From NCBI GenBank assembly GCA_026120185.1, contig JANUWF010001190.1:558001-622000 (forward strand): 64,000 bases of DNA, read 5' to 3'. Positions 16,078-26,026 of this stretch are shown here, piece after piece. A program made the position numbers and the translations under genes. Source of the DNA: Voacanga thouarsii (lineage: Eukaryota; Streptophyta; Magnoliopsida; Gentianales; Apocynaceae). The notes under the pieces are model-generated. The model saw only the letters and a program-made list of their open reading frames with translations, had not been told where the DNA came from and made no database searches. Within the stretch, counting starts at the first letter, position 1. Every line of letters starts with the position of its first letter.

Positions 16078-18150
16078 ATGGATCCAAATCAATATCATCA
16101 TTTCTCTTCATCCCAATCATCTGCACATTTTGATTTTAATATAGATCCAGCCTTCAATTTAATAAATAATGAAATAGGTAATGAAGATAAAGGTCATAGT
16201 AGGCCTAGTGTTAGTGTTTCACAATCACAACCAACTCCAACAATTAATCATGATGAATCTAATATAGGTGAGGATGGTGTTAAAACGAATCTTTTTGAAA
16301 AAGATAATGATAATGATATGACAACATGTAAAATTTGTAGGGTGGTATATGCACATAAGAAGGGAGGAGGGATAAGAACATTAGTTAGACATATGAAAAA
16401 TGTTACATAATGATTGGTTAGAAAATCTATTTAAACAATAATAAATACGTACTACAGGAGGTCAAATTGTTGGTAATTTTCAATATAATCATAGAAAAAA
16501 TAGAAATGCATTTGCTAAAATGATTGTTCAAACTAAATTACCTTTTAATTTTACAGAAAATCTATATTATGAACAATATATGCAAAATAATTGTTAACCA
16601 ACATAGAAAAGAATTCCTAAAACAATATTAAAAAATGATATAATAAAGATATATAAAGAAATGAAAGAGTATCTAATTGTTATGTTTGATTATTGTAGTT
16701 GAAAATTTGCTCTTACCTGTGATGGTTGGACTGCAATTACTAATGAATCGTATTTGTGCATTACATATCATTGGATAGATCATGATTGGTTAGTACAAAA
16801 AAGAACTATTTGTTTTAAATTATTTGAATATCCTCATGTATGTAGTAGTATAGCTAGAATGATTACTCAAACATGTTGTGAATATAGGATTTTAAATAAA
16901 ATTATTTCTATTTCTTTGAATAATGTTTCAAATAATGATTCCGCCATAGCAATTTTAAAAAATATTATGAATCTTATACTAGATGGTATTTTATTTCATA
17001 TTAGGTGTACTTGTCATATACTTAATTTGTGTGTTAAAGAATGATATAAATATATTGATGATATTGTTAATATAATTAGAAATGTTGTTTTATTTATTAA
17101 AACCTCTCCAACTAGACAACAAAATTTTAAGGCATTATGCTGAGAATAAGGTGTAACTTTTAAAAAAATTAGATTAGACTGTAAAACTAGATAGAACTCA
17201 ATTTTAGATATGTTTGAAAGTGTTATACCTTTTCAAAACCAACTTATTGAATTTTGTAATAGTAATAATTTTCAACATCCACTAACTGAAACTCATTTTG
17301 AAAATTGTACTGCACTTTTAACATTTTTATTTACTTTCAAAGAAATTACTGAACTTTTATCAGGATCTTATTATCCCACTACTCATCATATTCTTCCAAC
17401 ACTTGCTAAGGTAGCACATATTTTTTGTGAGTATATGGATCATTCCCAATATGATTATTTTATGAGAAGTATGTTTGAAAAATATAAAAAATATTATGAA
17501 ATATTCCTATTTTATATTGTATGGCATTGTATATGGATCCTAGAGTAAAGACGATTGGTTTTCATAGTATTATTGAATATTTATATGAAATATTATATTT
17601 TAATGAATCACAAACACTTAAATAATGTATGTTAAAAGATAAAACAACCAAAGTTATCTGACATATATAATTTGTATGAGTTTGAGTCTTCTTGTTATAG
17701 TTCTCTTAATTTAAGTAGGCAAGCTTCATCATCTAGTAGTCACTTTCAACCTCCATAAAAATATACCTTTTCAATTTCATCAGTATTTAATCTATAGGGT
17801 ATTATGAAACGTAAAAAAAGATCGACTACCACTTATAACGAGATGACAATTTATGAGATGCAGCCCTTGAAAGAAAATGACAATCAACATTTTGATATTT
17901 ATGATTGGTGGAAGGCTCATGTAAGTTAATACCCCATTTTATCTAAAATGACATGTGATCTTTTGACACCACAAGTCTCTATAGTACCATCGGAAAGCTT
18001 CTTCAGTGAGAGCGCTCGAACAATCGATGAAAGAAAATCTCGATTGGCTCCTTGAACTTTAAAGATGTTAATGTGTTGTAGTAGTTGGTTTGCAACCGAT
18101 GGATTATTGATGATGACTCAAATGATGAATGGGGTGAACCAAGTAGTTAG
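16078..18150 (+). pseudogene. hAT transposase pseudogene (BED zinc finger and hATC dimerisation remnants)
   Basis: Starts MDPNQYHHFSSS at 16078. A BED-type finger with CKICRVVYAHKKGGG and RHMKN spacing (C-x2-C ... H) lies at about 16327-16395. The frame is then interrupted repeatedly (TAA at 16408, further stops near 16596, 16702, 17042, 17141). Recognisable transposase islands follow: LTCDGWTAITNESYLCIT (about 16715-16765), CTCHILNLCVKE, and the C-terminal dimerisation block with YPILSKM, VPSESFFSESARTIDE and RKSRLAP (about 17925-18050). The layout is that of plant hAT transposases such as ZBED/RICESLEEPER types. It cannot make a full protein. Confidence 0.88.
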
Positions 18151-18574
18151 TTTTGTATTTTTATAATTAGGAATTTAGGATAAGTAATATTATGTATTTA
18201 ATTTTATTTTTAAGATATTTATTATATTTTTAAATTTTAATTATTGTAATATTTTTAAGAGGTTTAGGCATCAAATCCCCCTCTTATGTAATCTTTATTT
18301 TATTAATTAATAAAACATATAGGGGTCCAAGCCAAACCCCTCACCACTTCAAGGTGACTTTTTTATAATTTTTAAAAATTGTGTTAAGTAGGAGGAAAAA
18401 AAAAAAGAATAAGCATATGGGTTGGCTCGCGGGCCTCACGGGCCAAGCTCTCGGCCGTGCCGGTCCCAGGGCTTCTGGATCAGGGACCGGCCCAGACCGG
18501 GCCGTCCCTCTCTGGGTCTTCGGGCCTAGCCCGAAACCGTACGGGCCGGCCCAATAGCCATTGCTAACTATATC

Positions 18575-20350
18575 TACCAATTAGTACCTCAAAGTTTCAA
18601 AACCTACCATTTACTCCCTACAATTTTAAATTAAAAGGTAAAGTAATTAATTCACTCTAAAGTTATTTATATCAACATCTTTTGAAGTTTTTCTATACAA
18701 CATGAATCACTGCATTGTTTAAATTTTAATTTTATTATTAGAAATTATTATGAACTAATTTTTTTCAAGTATTAAATAAATATGTATTATAAAATTATAA
18801 TTTTTAGTTTTATAAATATAAAAAATTAATTAGGAATCTATATTTTTTATTTAAATGATTATTTTAAAATTAAAATACAACAAATATAATACTATTACTT
18901 AAGTTTCATGATAATTTATTAAGATAATATGATAAAATAAAAATAGTTAAAAACAATTTTAAATATTCATGTTTTATTTTCTTTATCAATATGTCAATAT
19001 AAAAGTTCCTTCTATTCTTTACCATTGCATAAATAATATTTTATTTTTATTATTTACTTATCAATGCTTAAAAAATCTCATATTATGATTAAAAAATGCT
19101 AAATTATTCTTTACACACACATGTGTGTACATAATTCATCTTTAAAAAATTAAATAGTGTAATTATTACTAACAAAATAGTATTAAAAGAAAATAATAGA
19201 TGATTAAATAAATATATTTTTATCAAATAAATATATTCTCATTTATTATTATATGAATCTATAGATAATTTATTTATCATATACTTTTTCATCACTTATA
19301 TGTAAAAAACATTTGTTTATATAATCATTTTTCTAAATGATAGAAAAGAAAATTAATATTTTCTACTAAAAAAGTAATAATATGTGAATTTAGTATAGAA
19401 TTTTTAAAAAGAAATAATGTTTCTAGTATACAACAAATAAAAAATTCAAGGAATGTGAATATGTATAATTTTAGAATAAATTAATAGTTTTACTTATTTA
19501 ATATAAAGTTGAGAGAATAATAAGTAAGTATTGAAATTTTAAAATACTAAACGGTAAATATATTATTGTAAAATGTACTAAAAATAATTTATCTTAAAAT
19601 AATAGATACTTGTATTTTTTATAATAAATATTCCTTTCGTCTCATAATATAAGTTGTTTGATTTAATTTCACACATATTAAGATTTTTAAAAATAAGGTA
19701 ATTTTATATTTTTTCTTCTTAAAATATCACTATTTAAATATTTTTGAAACAAGAGAAGAGAGAAGAAAGAAAGAAAAAGAACAATAAATAAAGATAAAAA
19801 TATAAAAATTATTTTAAAATCTTTTTAAAAAATTTCGAACGATTTATAATTTAGGATAGTAAAAATAAATTTTAATAATTTATATTATTTGATGACAGGA
19901 GTACTATCAATCTCGATACTTTTAACTCTGGAAAACAATTGTACTATTTGCGTTTTGGTAATTAAACCCCTATATTAGCTTAAATAGCCAAGGAATTGAA
20001 GTGGTTGGATGTCAGAGGAAGGGGCCCAACCCCGACCAGTTGCAGTGTACTAGCGTATGATATATGGCCATATTTTTCAAAAAAAACTCGTGTAATGTAC
20101 ATTTATAAAATCCCTCCACTGCTTTGCTTTTTGTGTTAGGTTGAAATTTGAAAAAGCGCCTCTTTCTTCTTTATTCATTGTCACTGGCAAAGCACGTAAG
20201 TCCCATCCGCCGGTTGGACTTCTTTTATTAGAAAAATTTTAACATGGAACCAATGATTTATGAGATCAATTTCATTAGTGACTTATATAGTATACAATAT
20301 AAGTTATACGGTATAACTCACTAATGCATTTGATCTATCAATCTATAGTC
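18575..20350. other. AT-rich intergenic region
   Basis: No gene recognised. Contains one MITE (19631-19901). 20110-20230 has more balanced base composition, with an unassigned stretch that may be a remnant of a promoter or exon. Confidence 0.55.
19631..19901. mobile_element. Stowaway-like MITE, family 2
   Basis: Left end TTCCTTTCGTCTCATAATAT; the right end on the other strand reads CTCCTGTCATCAAATAATAT. TA dinucleotides flank both ends. The element has an AT-rich interior with an AATTTCACACATATTAAGA word shared with the copy at 63574-63840. Non-coding. Confidence 0.65.
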
Positions 20351-20352
20351 CA

Positions 20353-20753
20353 TGTAAGAATTGCTCATTTTATTGACGTTGATTACGTATCTTTTATTTC
20401 TTTGATTAACTAATTTATATAGTTTCTTTATTCTAAAAAATATTAAAATTTTTTATTATATTAAATTACTTATCAATATTATAAATTAAGAATATATTTA
20501 TTACGTATATTCATAATTTATTCCTCTTTTAACTATTTAATAAATATTTGACTCATTAAATATATGTGTATTCTCAATTTAATTAATGAATATTTATTTT
20601 TATTCAAGGATATAATAGTTATTTTATATTATAATTATATAAATTTTAATAATTTCTTAATTTATGTGTCATTTATTAAATTGACATCTTTTTTAAGATA
20701 GAAGGAATATTTCGCGATTTTTTGCTAACAAAAAGGAAATAAAGAGGCCATCA
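20353..20753. repeat. Direct repeat R1 (about 400 bp)
   Basis: Begins TGTAAGAATTGCTC and ends GGCCATCA. It matches R2 (21475-21876) over its whole length with scattered substitutions, for instance TTTGATTAACTAATTTATAT and TTTTTTGCTAACAAAAA. It abuts the truncated end of the ribosomal P1 fragment. TG...CA termini are LTR-like, but no primer-binding site or polypurine tract was found. Confidence 0.7.
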
Positions 20754-20872
20754 TTGTGAAGAGCTACATTAACAGCATTCAACAGAGCTACAATCTTCTC
20801 AGCAGTGACAGGTATGCCATCATCGTGAAGAATCAGAGCAACGTAGGTAGCAGCGACTTCTCCAATGGACAT
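20754..20872 (-). pseudogene. 60S acidic ribosomal protein P1 gene, 5' fragment
   Basis: Minus strand, starting ATG at 20872: MSIGEVAATYVALILHDDG, then IPVTAEKIVALLNAVNVAL. This is the N-terminal helical domain of the stalk protein P1 (family pattern M-S-x-G-E-x-A-x-x-Y-x-x-L-I-L-x-D-D-G). Similarity stops exactly where direct repeat R1 begins. The usual ESYWP...FAK continuation, the Ala/Gly-rich hinge and the acidic LGFGLFD tail are missing. About 600 bp upstream (20873-21470), including a (GA)n tract at 21192-21217, may be the original 5' UTR and promoter carried along. Confidence 0.75.
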
Positions 20873-21472
20873 TTTCGCTAATCTTTCCGATCTACAGAAA
20901 TTGGTGCCAAAGGTAATTTCTTGCTATCGTGAATCTGCGATTCCGAAGGTTTTAAGGGTAGGCAGTAAAGGCACGAGAGAGGTGGGAAGGAGAGACTTGG
21001 AAAGAGGATGGAGTGGATGGTAGAGAGCAGTACCAGAGAGTGGTCTATAATAGCGGGGAGGGTAGCGGCGGGAGAGGCGCGGAAAAGTTGCACCGGAGGA
21101 GGGGGTGCTGCCGGAAGAGCAAAGAGGGGTACTAGGTGGTAGAGACCGGAGGAGAGAGGGAGGAAGAGTGAGAGAACGACCGGGCTTCATTTTGAGAGAG
21201 AGAGAGAGAGAGAGATTGTGGAAAGCAAACCAGACCGGGATGGAGGAGGTTTCCAGCGGGTGGTACAGAGTCAAGAGAGAGAGGGAATGGATCATGGCGG
21301 GGCATTCAAAATTTTCGCAACCATGGTTAACCATGGCTTGATATGGAAAATGGGAAAATGTCCAAAACTCCACAAAATTAATTTATTGAATATTTTATTC
21401 AAATGGGACAGATGTCAGCGTTTGAAGGTATTTGGACCCACTCGATGCACAAGTGGGGCCGTGCATTGGGTT
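20873..21472 (-). other. Upstream sequence of the P1 fragment, with a GA microsatellite
   Basis: GC-balanced DNA between the P1 start and repeat R2. On the minus strand it is pyrimidine-rich toward the ATG, as in ribosomal protein gene leaders. Overlapping open frames on both strands (20878-21093, 20924-21373, 21105-21532) are low-complexity by-products of the GA/CT bias and are not called as genes. Confidence 0.45.
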
Positions 21473-21474
21473 CA

Positions 21475-21876
21475 CGTAAGAATTTCCCTTATTGACGCTG
21501 GTTATGTATCTTTTATTTATTTGATTAACTAATTTATATAGTTTCTCTATTCTAAAAAAATGTTAAAAATATTTATTTTTATTATATTAAAATACTTATC
21601 AATTTTATAAATCAAGAATATATTTATTACGTATTTTCTAATTTATCCTCTTTCAACTATTTAATAAATATTTGATTCATTAAATATATGTGTGTTATCA
21701 ATCTAATTAATGAATATTTATTTTTATTCAAAGATATAATAGTTATTTTTATTATAATTATATAAATTTTAATAATTTCTTAATTTATGTGTCATCTACT
21801 AGATTGACATATTTTTTAAAATGAAAGGAATATTTTGCGATTTTTTGCTAACAAAAAAGAAATAAAGAGGCCATCA
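21475..21876. repeat. Direct repeat R2 (about 400 bp)
   Basis: Second copy of R1, in the same orientation, beginning CGTAAGAATTTCCC and ending GGCCATCA. Just beyond it is AGTCCA, also found immediately left of R1 (AGTCCA before TGTAAG), a possible target-site duplication around the whole R1-P1-R2 unit. Confidence 0.7.
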
Positions 21877-22596
21877 GAGTCCAGACAAATAGTAATATTC
21901 TCGTGGAAAAAAGGAAATAAAATGGACAAATTTTTAATGGAAAAAATATTAGTGATTTTTTATCATTTTTAAAATAAAATGATTTAAATTCATTATATAT
22001 ATTTTATCATAAAATTTTAATCACTATAAAATATTTTTATCCGTTTAAAGTTTGACTACATCATTATACAAAAAATACGACCTAAGACCACCAATTACCT
22101 ACATTATTTTTGTCAATTCTTTATTTTTTAAATATGAATAATTTAATATTTTTAATTAATTCTTTATTTGATTATTAACGATCTATTATTATAGTTTTAC
22201 TAAATTACCATAATTCTATCAATATACAAAAAAACAGGACATAACTCTACTTATGTCATACATTGTTACCGTCAATCTATAGTACTAATTATTTTTTAAT
22301 AAAATAATTTAATCATTTTTAATTCTATTTTTACAATACAAATAATTTATTTATTTTATTCTTCCAATGTGATAAAGACTCATAAGTCACTATAATTTTA
22401 TTAATATACAAAAGATACGATTTTAAGTCTTCCGACATCTTACATTATTATTATCTTTTTCTTGATTCCAATTATATTAAGGCATTAGATGGTGATTTCA
22501 TAATTTCATTTCAAATCAAATTTTAATTTTAATTTTAATATATTATTATTTTAAAGTATTTTTATTTTTCAAAAACTATCATCTACTTATAATATA

Positions 22597-22923
22597 CTCA
22601 ATCTGTCTCATTTTATCTATCTATTTTAACCGATTCACAAGTTTTAAAAAAATTAAAAAATTTAATTAATTAATCAATATTTTATTTTTTGCCTCCAAAT
22701 AATCTCTTTCTTTATTAAAAGTAATCAAATTTAAAAGTTTTATGTGTTGTAAGTATATTTAATTTACTTTCATTTCTCATTATAAGTGCAGAAATACTCA
22801 TTGTATTAAAGATGAGTATTTATGAAAAAATAATAATTAATATAATTTTGATTTGTTAATGAGACAGATAAATTGAGATAAAAATATTAATTTTAATAGA
22901 TAAATAAAAAGAGACGGATAGAA
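22597..22923. mobile_element. Stowaway-like MITE
   Basis: TA-flanked. Left end CTCAATCTGTCTCATTTTAT; the right end reads TTCTATCCGTCTCTTTTTAT on the opposite strand. AT-rich, non-coding, about 330 bp. Confidence 0.55.
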
Positions 22924-22975
22924 TATTATATTCTCTCTCTTGGAACTTTACTTTACTTAATATATTTAAAGTATT

Positions 22976-23245
22976 ATCTCCATCTCTATTTATTTGTTAC
23001 AATTGAAAAGTTTTGATGTCCTTTTTTATCTGTCATATTTAAGTGTTATTAATATTAATTTTACTGTTATATCTTTATATTAAATAGTTTTGAAAAATAA
23101 AAATGTAATAATTTTAGAAAAAGAGTTGAACAAATAAAATAAGAAAATAGTTAGAGAGAACATTAAATTTAATAATACTTTTGAAATGTATAAATTTAAA
23201 ATATTAATTAATTTTTTTAAATTATATAAAATAATTAATTATGAC
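22976..23245. mobile_element. Stowaway-like MITE, family 1 (truncated right end)
   Basis: Shares CTCTATTTATTTGTTACAAT near its left end and the interior words AAAAATGTAATAA and AGAAAATAGTT with the elements at 42271-42893 and 62196-62510. The right terminus is missing or strongly diverged. Confidence 0.5.
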
Positions 23246-24082
23246 ATGTTAAGAATAATTCTCATCTAACTTAACCAATCAGGAATGGCCATGTCTTGAG
23301 GCAATTGTGCATTTACACCGGCAGACAAATAATATGGAGATTGAAAGCGGGTAAGGGAACCAAAGAGGAGGCAAAAGGTCCAGGAGGCGCCCTTGTTTGA
23401 GTGTTGTCCATTTTTTTTGGCTAAACGTCTTCGCCGTACTATCGTCGATGCCAAACAAAACCAAACTGACTCACTAAAACAGCACAGCGAACTGAAAGCA
23501 CGAATCTGCAAATCCAAACCATTCACGTGTTCCCATTTCCTGGAGAAGCAACAGCCACGTTTGACGCTCCGTTTGCCACCCAAGTAACCGATTACTCTTT
23601 GAGATAATTTTAAAGGATTAAAGTCCGGCTCACGAAGTTGGCGTTGTAATTTTAGTGTAAGTGGGAAGAATCTATTCTTAATTCAAAAATTAAAGTTTTA
23701 TTATTGTATACTTACAAAACATATTATATTATTTATCTAATTTTTATTTGAATCCCATTTTAATTTTATATATTTAATTTTTATTATATTTAAATTTAAT
23801 TACTGTGTGAGTATACTCTTAATATGTTATTTGGTTTGTATTTAAGAATCAAAATAATAAAAATGATAAAATTAAATTCTCATGTCTTGATTCATGAGAA
23901 ACATTTTTAAATATTTATTTTAAAAAGATAGTCTTGGGATTTTAGTTAAAAATGAATGAGTTATTTATTTATTTTGAAATTTATAGACCAATTAAACACA
24001 AGCAATAAGCATGATTTTCCAACTCATTCCCATTTTTTACTCCAAAATCTTTCAACCATATAGCTCCTAAGTTATTGTTAAG

Positions 24083-24840
24083 TAGGGATGGTAATTTTTC
24101 TATTTAAATTGAGGATCAGGTTCGAGTTAGAGATTTTTCGATTTAAACGCAATGAAATTAGGACCGGACTCCATTCCTAACTCTCCTTTTCATTTCAATA
24201 GTTTTAAAGGTAAAGATGAGCGTAGTCGTATAAGAGGATTTGGTTGAAGCGATTACATCTATTAGAGAAGGAGAATTTTATAACTATCATTGAACGATCG
24301 GTGTAAATGGCGCCTTCCTCATAGCACTAAGATAACTTTCGAGAAGAGTACGAAGGGGATACTATGAAGCTCATTAATTAGAGTTTTGATTCTAAAGTAA
24401 GCTATTTAATAAAGACAACCCGAACCAAGCAAGCCAAGCGAGGTAGACCTGCATGCTTTAAGGCTAGCAAACGATAGGCAGAGTATATATATATATACTA
24501 TTATAGTAGATTATATATAGAGAATATATTATATATAATAAATTATATTTATACATTTTTAATAATCATATTTATACCTTTTTATAATTATATATTTTTA
24601 ACCTAACCTAATATTAATAATCATAGTTTTATAGTATAATTACATAAATTATTTTTTTAACATAATCGATATTTTTAACATAGCCTAATACAAATAATCA
24701 TATTTTATAGTATAATTATATAAGTTAAATTTTTTAACATAATAAAGAATGTATTGAGGTAAAAAATAGAAACAGGGAAAGACAGGGATAAGGTCGGAAT
24801 TCCTAGTCCCCAACCCCGCCCCGCCCCGTTGTCATCTTGA
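24083..24840. mobile_element. Non-autonomous hAT-like element
   Basis: Left end TAGGGATGGTAA (24083), right end GACAACGGGG read inward on the other strand, starting TCAAGATG at 24840. Both termini resemble the TAGGGATGRCAA...GGGG ends of common plant hAT derivatives. The flanks TTGTTAAG and TTTTTGAG share six of eight bases. The 758-bp interior has no transposase and includes a GC-balanced block (about 24230-24480) unlike the rest. Confidence 0.55.
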
Positions 24841-26026
24841 TTTTTGAGCACTATTAGTAAAATAATGTTTAATGTATTAATGTATTAATATTGTAGTCTA
24901 CTAATACATTCGTAACTACATTTGGTAAAAAACTACTCAATATAAATAGGATAATTATACATACATTCCTAGCTTAATCTACATTTTTTTTCGTAACTAT
25001 CCCGTAAAGATGGTCATTGTTAAAATTAATTTTCATTTGACTGTTAATTTTTAACGCACAAAAAAATTTATAAAAGGCCATACTAATAAAACTTTTGTTA
25101 GTTGACATGTATAACTATTTCGCTTATCTTTATTACTCACTTATTCTAATTAAATTGATTTACTTACTATTTTGAATTATCTCGAAATAATTAATAAAAT
25201 TTTTAAAAATAAATTTAAATTTATATGAAATATTATAAGATTTATACATTCATATATTTTATTATACTATATTACTTCTATATTATAATTTTAATTTTTA
25301 CATAAAAATTTCTATCAAATTAAATACTATCAATTTAATTAAGATGAATAGAGTATTTTTTATATAAATATCAAAATACACATAACTCATCAATCTATTA
25401 ATATAGAACTACTTGTCTAGAGTAGTTTTTTAGACTTGATATTTATATAACAGTTTAATTTTGAATCATGATTATTTTTATATATAGTATAAAAATTAAT
25501 AAAGTAATAGGTTAATTATTAGAAATATTTAGTTGGTAATTGAAAATTTCAGTTTGTTTAGTAAAATAGTTTTGTATATTATAGTTGAATTTGAGTAGTC
25601 TAATCTGAAGGGCATGCGGGGGGGGGGGGCGGCGATGAGTGTGTGTATACTTACGTATAGTAGAGTTGGATTCCGAAAGTGTCAAAACTCCCAAGTCCAA
25701 CTGGTGGCTTTCACCGAAAGGTTGAACAAGCAGCCGAACTTAGAAACCCTCTCTCCCAACCCCCACTCTTTCTCTCTCTTACTTTGCGTTTTACACGCAG
25801 AAAGAGAAAGAGAGTGAAACACGCACACGGGGCCAACCAGCCAGTCTTATCGCACCACCGTCTAAACCTTTCTTCTTCTTTCTCTTTCTCTCTCTACACT
25901 TCGGCGTTCCACGGGTAAAACACGACGTCGTTGGGTCAATGATCCCGGCCAGCTTCAACTATCGATCAACACGTAAAATCGCTATGCAGTTCAGAAATCT
26001 AGGGTTTCTCAGCTGAATTCTCGTCC
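24841..26026. promoter_or_regulatory. Upstream region and CT-rich leader of the PHD/SWIB/CCCH gene
   Basis: 24841-25600 is AT-rich and featureless. A run of twelve G lies at 25618-25630. From about 25745 to 25900 the plus strand is pyrimidine-rich, with several TTTCTCTCTC tracts, typical of plant Y-patches and 5' leaders. The ATG at 26027 follows the leader motif CTAGGGTTTCTC at about 26000. No clear TATA box was found, so the transcription start is not fixed. Confidence 0.5.

Larger units (their letters stand above)
14750..18566 (+). mobile_element. hAT-superfamily DNA transposon, decayed, 3.8 kb
   Basis: The terminal inverted repeat is TAGCAATGG (14750-14758) and CCATTGCTA (18558-18566), extended by related GC-rich subterminal sequence (GGTCGG/GGCCGG and GGCCCG motifs). 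Flanking 8-bp target duplications ATTATATC (14742-14749) and ACTATATC (18567-18574) differ by one base. Inside are a broken BED-finger/hATC transposase gene on the plus strand and a solo LTR inserted 39 bp from the left end. The element can no longer supply its own transposase, but its termini are still recognisable. Confidence 0.9.
21877..24082. other. AT-rich intergenic region with MITEs and a GC-balanced island
   Basis: No gene could be assigned. 23270-23600 has clearly higher GC than its surroundings and open frames on both strands (23266-23583 minus, 23393-23587 plus), but none resembles a protein I know. It may be a gene or promoter fragment. MITEs are listed separately. Confidence 0.5.

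Noticed and set aside
20924..21373. 149-aa minus-strand open frame
   Set aside because: Low-complexity Ser/Leu/Pro sequence from the CT-rich leader of the P1 fragment; no domain.
23266..23583. 105-aa minus-strand open frame
   Set aside because: No recognisable family; overlapping frames on both strands. Kept only as an unassigned island.
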